From the NCBI GenBank assembly GCA_920105805.1, contig CAKKTI010000018.1, positions 1,870-65,869 of the forward strand: a stretch of 64,000 nucleotides of DNA, in the 5' to 3' direction. Below the pieces are notes generated by a model that saw nothing but the letters and a program-made list of their open reading frames with translations, had not been told where the DNA came from and made no database searches. This DNA is from Condylostoma magnum (taxonomy: Eukaryota > Ciliophora > Heterotrichea > Heterotrichida > Condylostomatidae). Below are positions 58,540 to 64,000 of the stretch, piece after piece. Numbering within the stretch: the first letter of the stretch is position 1; each line of letters starts with the position of its first letter. Made by a program: the position numbers and the translations under genes.

Positions 58540-60201
58540 ATGGTATTTTATTTATTGATTGTGCACGTGCTTAGTAGTTATAAAGCTAGTCTAACTTATT
58601 TAGGCTTAAGGGATAACCAGTATTCCGTAAAACTATCTTTCTCATAAACCACGGTTTTTGAGTAATTAAAAGACAAAATTTAACTAAATTTTGATGTTCC
58701 AATCGATTTTAGTAGTGAAATAGAAACTTAAAATTAGATTGAAGGGGATGAAATAGTAATTATAATAGAATGCGAGTCTTCTGTCACATAAGAAGAGATT
58801 TTAACAGTTGGATTTGATCCTCCATACACTATTTAATCAATAGATTAATAGTATTTATAAACATTAGAATTAAAAATAAAGCTGGATGATAAATATGAAT
58901 CAGATGATTATTCAACTATTAGTAACTTTACACTTTTCCTAGTAGTGTTTATTTGGATAGTTTTTATAAGTGGAGGAGTTTGAGTAGTTTTTGGAATCGT
59001 TCCTTCCTTTGGTCCCGTTTGAAAACTATTAGATATGATATAAATCTACTATTTACTGTTGTTTAATGATTTTCCTATAACTGAAGAATTGCGTGAGTTC
59101 TTAAGACTGTTTAATTTCTCATATTTAACATTCATGCCAAATATATTCAAACTAGTTGGATTAGATGAACAATTTGACTAGGAGAATCTGCGACTAAATT
59201 AGGAAGATATTCCAACTGATTTTATTTTAAATATAGGCAGTATTGTTTTCACATATTTAATAGTATTTGCTCTATACTGCCTTTCTTTATTTCTAATAAA
59301 ACTTCAGTAGAATCAAATAGCAAAACGAGTTTATTACTTAATAGGCTTTAATTTGGTCAATAGATTCTGCATATTCTCTATTTTACCCCTAGCAACATAC
59401 TGAATGATATAAGTTCACAACTTTAACACTACAACTTTCGTCAGTTATTTATCCATTATCTTATGAGCCATTACTTTTGTATATTTCTATGCTATTTTTC
59501 ATGTGATAATAGCTAAAGTAGTAGCAAGAACCAAAACTGAATTAAATTAGCCTTGGAATTAAATCAGATTTGGAAGTTGGTACTCAGAGTTCAAATTAGA
59601 CAACTTGTTTTAAAAGAGCTTTATACTTATTAACTAGGCTAGGAAAATTATGCTCGCAATATGTGTTATACTGTTTTAAGAGGAATCTGATAAGCAAGCC
59701 TGCTTAGTCTGGACTACAATGGCCTCTTATTACCTTATACTGATAGGAATAATGCCGTAAAAGGCCACAAGAATCGAGAAATTGGGCTAGATAGTATCAG
59801 AAACACTATTAATACTAGCAGTTTCCCTATTCCTAGGACTATTTTTAAATGATCCGAGTAATTAAGACAAAAGAGCATTATCTGATATAATAAGTATGCT
59901 GCTATATATAAGTGTGATAATATATTTGATCACTTGCTACTTTATGTAAATTAAAACTATTATTTTTCAATGTAGGAATAGGTCGAATTCAAGCAACTCT
60001 ATTAGAGTAATACCTGATTTCTAGAACGAAAGCCAATCTGAAAATATACCCTTGTCTTCCCGTAATAATAGAACAAATATAGCAGAGGAGAATGAGTTTG
60101 ACAGGGATAAATAATTTATTAGAGAAAACAACATAAAGCAATCCGACCAAGAGGATTCAGCCTATTTGAGAAATATTGTTCTGAATAGAAGAGCTAGATA
60201 A
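58540..60201 (+). CDS. Multi-pass membrane protein, ciliate type
   Basis: 553 residues. A signal-peptide-like start (MVFYLLIVHVLSSYKAS), an extracellular beta-rich domain to about 130, then eight to nine hydrophobic segments (FLVVFIWIVFISGGVWVVF, ASYYLILIGIMP, IISMLLYISVIIYLITCYFM) and a charged C-terminal tail. This layout matches the large ciliate family of TRP-like or hypothetical multi-pass proteins, but I see no pore motif. Trp is TGA at several sites. Ends TAA-TAA. Confidence 0.7.
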
Positions 60202-60222
60202 TAACTTTTTATCTTTAAATAA

Positions 60223-60756
60223 ATGGGAAATTGCTGCGGTAAAAATTCGAAAGAGAAGAGGAGGAATATTGCCTCTCACAACAACACATCAGAGACCCTA
60301 TGTGACCCTGTTATCTTTGAAAGCAAAATGTTTAAAATATGCGATCATACTGGCCAATTGAACAAGATTCATGATATCTCGGAAATAAGAGAAAGAATTG
60401 TGAATTATTCGCCGACTAAGGTAAAGATGCTGCTGAATGGATAAGAGTACTTTCTACTGGTATAAGGATAAGTTAAGACGAATTTACAAGAAATAGACGA
60501 GTTAACAATGATTGTTTTTCGGGATGAGACAGTGATAGTGCATTTGGGTAATTACGAGTTTCTTGTAAATTTGCTTAGGATTTAAGACTCTTAAATAAAA
60601 AAGATCCATCTCCCTAGATAAGGAGCTGACGGGGCAACTAAGTTCCATGAGATTATTGAGTGGACTTATTACTAACAGAATATAAAAGAAAGAGACTTCC
60701 TTGACCAGCTTTATCAATATATTACAACATTCACTGATGTGAGAAATTATAAATAG
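60223..60756 (+). CDS. Membrane-anchored small protein (MGNCC type)
   Basis: 177 residues, start MGNCCGKNSKEKRR, a Gly2 myristoylation plus Cys palmitoylation signal with a basic patch. The rest is mixed alpha/beta (MFKICDHTGQLNKIHDISEI, ELTMIVFRDETVIVHLGNYE) with no family recognised. Ends in a triple stop TAG-TAA-TAA. Its downstream convergent neighbour also ends in a triple stop. Confidence 0.7.
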
Positions 60757-60774
60757 TAATAAAGAGGTTTACTA

Positions 60775-61806
60775 TTATTCTAAAATATTTTCTATACGAA
60801 TATTAGTCCCAATATGACTAGCTGCTACTTTAATATGTCCTTCTAAGTCCATTCTAGCCTCTATAATCAAATCTTCTTCCACGTCTTTTATCTATATTTA
60901 ATTTTAGAATCTTTTAATTGAGCAAATTTGCTTAAGATCAATTCTTTTTACAAACTTAAACTTTTTTGAAAGTATATAAAGAGCCAGGTCAGATAAAATC
61001 AAGTTGTATTCAGTGCCTGAGAAGTCATTTAACTTATGTACTTCGCCAATCAATCCATTCTTTGACACAATTTCATTAAATCTTATCTGCTCCGTATCAT
61101 TTGGATTAGTTTTAAGACTAAGTGCTATTTTCTCATTTATAAGTGTATTGAGTAATTAGTTTCCATTAACCTAGGCGGATGAGAAAAAGTGCCCACTAGC
61201 ATCATAGAATATACTTGCCAACGATTTCAAAACATCATTAAACCTTTCAGTCTAGAAACAAATATCTCCTCTTTTATCATCCAAGTGTATCAAGAATTAT
61301 TAATACATTCTCTGGACAGTTATAAAGGTGATTTAATGTACATAAAAACTTCTACTCATTTACTTCCAGTCTTCAGCATTGAGTACAAAAACCTGCTCCG
61401 TTGTGATAACTAACATCCTATAGTGCTTTTTACCGAATTAGTCTATTTCAGTAACTTCCATAAGACCATCTAATTACTGTACATTTCCACTATCCTTTTA
61501 AATCAATTAGGTAATTATTACTCGCTTTTCCTCCTCCAATCCAGTAACAGAGTTCAACGAGTAATCTAAATCGTCTGAATACTCACTAGAATCGCTATTA
61601 ATTGCAGAGTTTTGCGTTACTTACTCTTTTTTCTTGTAAATCTTCTTATCCTGAACCATATTAGCAATCAGATTTTTAATAGCATTAGGGTTTTATATCT
61701 CCTACTTCAAATTCTACTACAATACTGGCTTTTTACTTCTTTTTGACTTATTACTTTGTCTCTTCCTCTTCTCTCTTCCTCTACAGCACATCTATATATT
61801 TCCCAT
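60775..61806 (-). CDS. Stand-alone myosin TH1-like domain protein, acylated
   Basis: 343 residues. Start MGNIQMCCRGREKRK gives a possible myristoylation and palmitoylation signal with a basic patch. Residues 105-340 resemble the myosin-I tail TH1 fold: MLVITTEQVFVLNAEDWKQM, ITFITVQRMYQQFLIHLDDK, YNLILSDLALYILSKKFKF; there is no motor domain. TH1 binds acidic membrane lipids. Ends TAA-TAG-TAA. The start is 7 bp from the divergent Beclin start. Confidence 0.6.
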
Positions 61807-61813
61807 ATTAATT

Positions 61814-62872
61814 ATGAGTGAAATTCCTGTGTGCTATGACTGTAAACATCCAATAGAGGTTTCCTCCTCTGGCCCACTTGTTGATATTTCTGAATTAGAG
61901 CAATCCGAGACCTTTTTTTATGAAAATTTGATGAAAGCTGACAGACTTCTAGAGTTAGCATCAAAACCTGAGGCTATTTAACAGTGTTTATGTGAAAACT
62001 GCCTGCAATAACTTACTTCATAACTAGAATAACAGATAAATGAAGCTGAGTAGTAAGAATAAATGTACTAAAACCACTTAGAATTACTACAAAAGTAAAT
62101 TCAGGAGCAACAAGCAATTCCTAATAACATGGAAGAAATGGAGTAGTAATTACTTGATATAAGAGTTGATGAAAAACAGCTTTCTAGGGATTTTAAGCTG
62201 TTGTAATAGGAACTCGAGTAAGTAATTAACCACGAGGAGAAGTTCTGGGGCAAGGCAAGCTAGTTGGAAATTAAACTACTCAATTTTGAGGAAGACAACT
62301 CAGAAGTCAACAGAAGAACGCAGGTTGCATAAGAAGAGCTGGAATTACTAGAAAGAACCAACGTTCTTAACGATCTTTTCTACATAACGAGCTAGGATCA
62401 GTTCGGAACTATTAGCGGATTGAGACTTGGGAGACTCGATACTGAATTAGTCCCCTGGGAAGAAATAAACGCCGCATGGGGACAGTGTGTGCTGCTTTTA
62501 GCCACCCTACAAAGATTCAGAGGATTTAAAAGTGCTAAGAGCATTTTGTATCCTATGGGAAGTTTCTCTAGAATTGCTCATATTACAGATGATACTAACA
62601 AGCTTGAATTGTTTTGCTCAGACTCAGCGTTTACTAAGATGATTGGTAGATTTAACGAGGCTTAGAGGGTTTATTTAGAAACTTTACATGAGTTTGCTAT
62701 GTTTGCCGAGACTTAGATACAGGGAGTGGCACTGCCTTATAAAATTTAAGACGGGTTGATTGGTAATTTCTCTATTGTACTAGAAATGCAGCATAAGGAA
62801 AAATGGACAAGGGCGCTTAGGTTTATGCTGTAAACTTTGAAAACACTGTTGGTATGGTGTGTAAAGGAGTAG
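61814..62872 (+). CDS. BECN1: Beclin-1/Atg6
   Basis: 352 residues. CxxC zinc-like pair at the start (VCYDC) with CLCENC, a coiled coil at about 75-180, and the evolutionarily conserved/BARA domain from about 190 (FGTISGLRLGRL, VPWEEINAAWGQCVLLLATL, MGSFSRIA, ALRFMLQTLKTLLVWC), as in Beclin-1 of the PI3K class III complex that starts autophagy. Shorter than animal Beclin because it lacks the long N-terminal BH3 region. Ends TAG 62870-62872 or TAA 62876-62878. Confidence 0.9.
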
Positions 62873-62904
62873 TTGTAATTTGTTTATATAAAGTGTTAGT
62901 ATAC

Positions 62905-64000
62905 TTAATCAAAAATAACCTCAGAATTCTCAAACTGGGTAGAAATTTCTCGTCTAAACACGTTTCTTAGGTCGTCTACAGTTAAACTTTCGTCGAAATC
63001 CCAGAATAATTCGATAGGTTAATCCTCAATGATCTCTCTTTCAGGCTGTCTAATACTATTGAAATAAGGATGCTATACTAACTCATCTAAAGTTATCCTT
63101 TTAGAAGGGTTAAACTTCAGCATTAAGCTCAGAATTTCAATTTCTTACTGAGTCGACCCTTTGAATAACTCCTCGAAAGGCTTTGGCTCTATATTAGGAA
63201 ATGATCCTATGTATAAACTAGCCATTTGGTCACTTAAAAATGACAGATCTTCCTATGACGGTGTTCCCAGTACGTCAAAAATCTTTTTAATCTAATCGTT
63301 ATTGCTAATAGGAAAGGCTAGTCCTTATTGCAGTATGTTCATATCAGGGGATAGTGGAAAACATGATGTACCAGGGAATAAGGGTCCTCTTTAAGAATAG
63401 TCTGGTTAATTACATTTCATCATCCCTAACAACTCTGCAAATATACAGCCCAAACTTCACACATCTACTGCTTTATCATACTCCTTTTCCATTAAGATTA
63501 CCTCGGGGGCTCTATATCACCGTGTGATTACATGTTTGGTTAGAATTCTATTAGCCTTTCTGCTCTCTCTGTCCAAGTGTCGCATTTCTACACCGTTGAT
63601 TTAATCCGGGGATAGATGAGTCACGTTAGCTATTGTAGCTTGCTGCTACATCTCCTCATGTAAGATTTTATAGCTTCTTGATAGTCCAAAGTCACAAATT
63701 CTTATACTGCAGTCGTCATTTATCAAAATATTCGCCGGTTTTAGGTCCCTGTGAAGCACATTAGCACTGTGGAGGTATCTAACTGCACAGATTGCTTGGT
63801 AGATAATGAATTTTACCTGAGAGTTGTCGAGATAGATGCTGGAATATAGAAGTTATTTAAGATCTGTATTACTGCAGTCCATGACTAGGTAAATCTCGTT
63901 GAAATCGTCTTCATTTATAGATGGGATTATTAAGTCACGGAATTATACTATGTTAGGATGAGTTAATCGAATCATTATACAGATTTCACGAAGAAGACGT
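62905..64000 (-). CDS. MAP kinase (N-terminus cut by window end)
   Basis: 364 residues visible; the N-lobe glycine loop is outside the window. Present are HRDLKPANILIN, DFGLSRSYK, an activation loop with a long insert rich in Gln/Arg, then LTKHVITRWYRAPEVIL, VDVWSLGCIF and the MAPK insert/CD region. The TxY dual phosphorylation site reads Thr-Lys-His, so it has lost the Tyr. The Trp of RWY and VDVW are TGA. Ends at TAA 62907-62905, 32 bp from the Beclin stop. Confidence 0.9.

Noticed and set aside
1-64000. Karyorelict code (table 27, TGA as the only stop)
   Set aside because: RPS13 and DYRK end at TAA/TAG with no in-frame TGA downstream for dozens of codons.
1-64000. Pseudogenes with many stops
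   Set aside because: The in-frame TAA/TAG/TGA fall at Gln and Trp positions of intact conserved domains, so they are sense codons.
1-64000. tRNA genes with UUA/CUA anticodons expected for reassigned Gln codons
   Set aside because: I looked for TPsiC-like and cloverleaf patterns in the spacers and saw none; a tRNA scan would be decisive.
1-64000. CRISPR arrays, transposons, virus-like elements
   Set aside because: No direct-repeat arrays, transposase, reverse transcriptase or capsid-like frames were recognised.

Overview
This window looks like somatic (macronuclear-type) DNA of a ciliate that uses a Condylostoma-like nuclear code, in which TAA and TAG read as Gln, TGA reads as Trp, and all three also act as stops. 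The evidence is direct. Kinase motifs (VDIWSLG in the DYRK gene; RWYRAPE and VDVWSLG in the MAPK gene), the PHD finger of the ING gene and the Cys-Trp-Cys motifs of the PSI protein carry TGA at an invariant Trp. TAA/TAG occur inside almost every conserved gene at Gln-compatible sites. Yet conserved proteins such as uS15/RPS13 and the DYRK kinase must end at a TAA or TAG with no in-frame TGA for a long way after, while the R2R3-Myb, one LITAF-like protein, the claspin-like protein and others end at TGA. That fits translation table 28 (Condylostoma) better than table 27 (karyorelict, TGA as the only stop). Organism assignment is an inference; no rRNA is present.

When read with this code the window is packed with about 53 protein genes, roughly one per 1.2 kb, on both strands, with almost no introns. 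Gene gaps are tiny: divergent start codons can lie 7 to 16 bp apart, convergent stops overlap or lie 1 to 10 bp apart, and several same-strand neighbours share a stop-A-ATG junction. Tandem or triple stop codons are common at gene ends.

Layout. 0-5 kb: ubiquitin protease, ADAP-like ArfGAP, cap-binding CBP80, RPS13. 5-10 kb: CDKAL1-type tRNA methylthiotransferase, coiled-coil proteins, a basic DNA-binding-like protein and a kelch-like protein. 10-19 kb: WD40-channel fusion, DENN-domain Rab regulator followed by a syntaxin, SK-type K+ channel. 19-28 kb: ING/PHD, PAS, Rap1-like telomere protein, Sec14/CRAL-TRIO, ankyrin and DYRK genes. 28-36 kb: FARAT-type fatty acyl-CoA reductase/acyltransferase fusion, cyclic-nucleotide-gated-type K+ channel, Myb. 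36-37 kb: the only long gene-poor AT-rich stretch. 37-49 kb: B-box/kelch, a coiled-coil protein with a four-fold repeat, UTP7/WDR46, a zinc-less alpha-carbonic-anhydrase-like protein, a PSI-domain secreted protein, a kelch-bromodomain protein and a LITAF-like protein. 49-56 kb: dephospho-CoA kinase, monothiol glutaredoxin, cNMP-binding protein, WD40 protein, second LITAF-like protein. 56-64 kb: tetraspanin-like, claspin-like, multi-pass membrane protein, stand-alone myosin TH1-like protein, Beclin-1 and a MAPK cut by the window edge.

There is no operon-like functional grouping overall, but several genes concern membrane traffic and lipid handling (DENN, syntaxin, Sec14, ArfGAP, Beclin, LITAF, FARAT). 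No mobile element, CRISPR array, tRNA or rRNA was recognised. Coordinates of ends are given at the first plausible stop; because all three stop codons are ambiguous, many 3' ends carry an uncertainty of a few codons.
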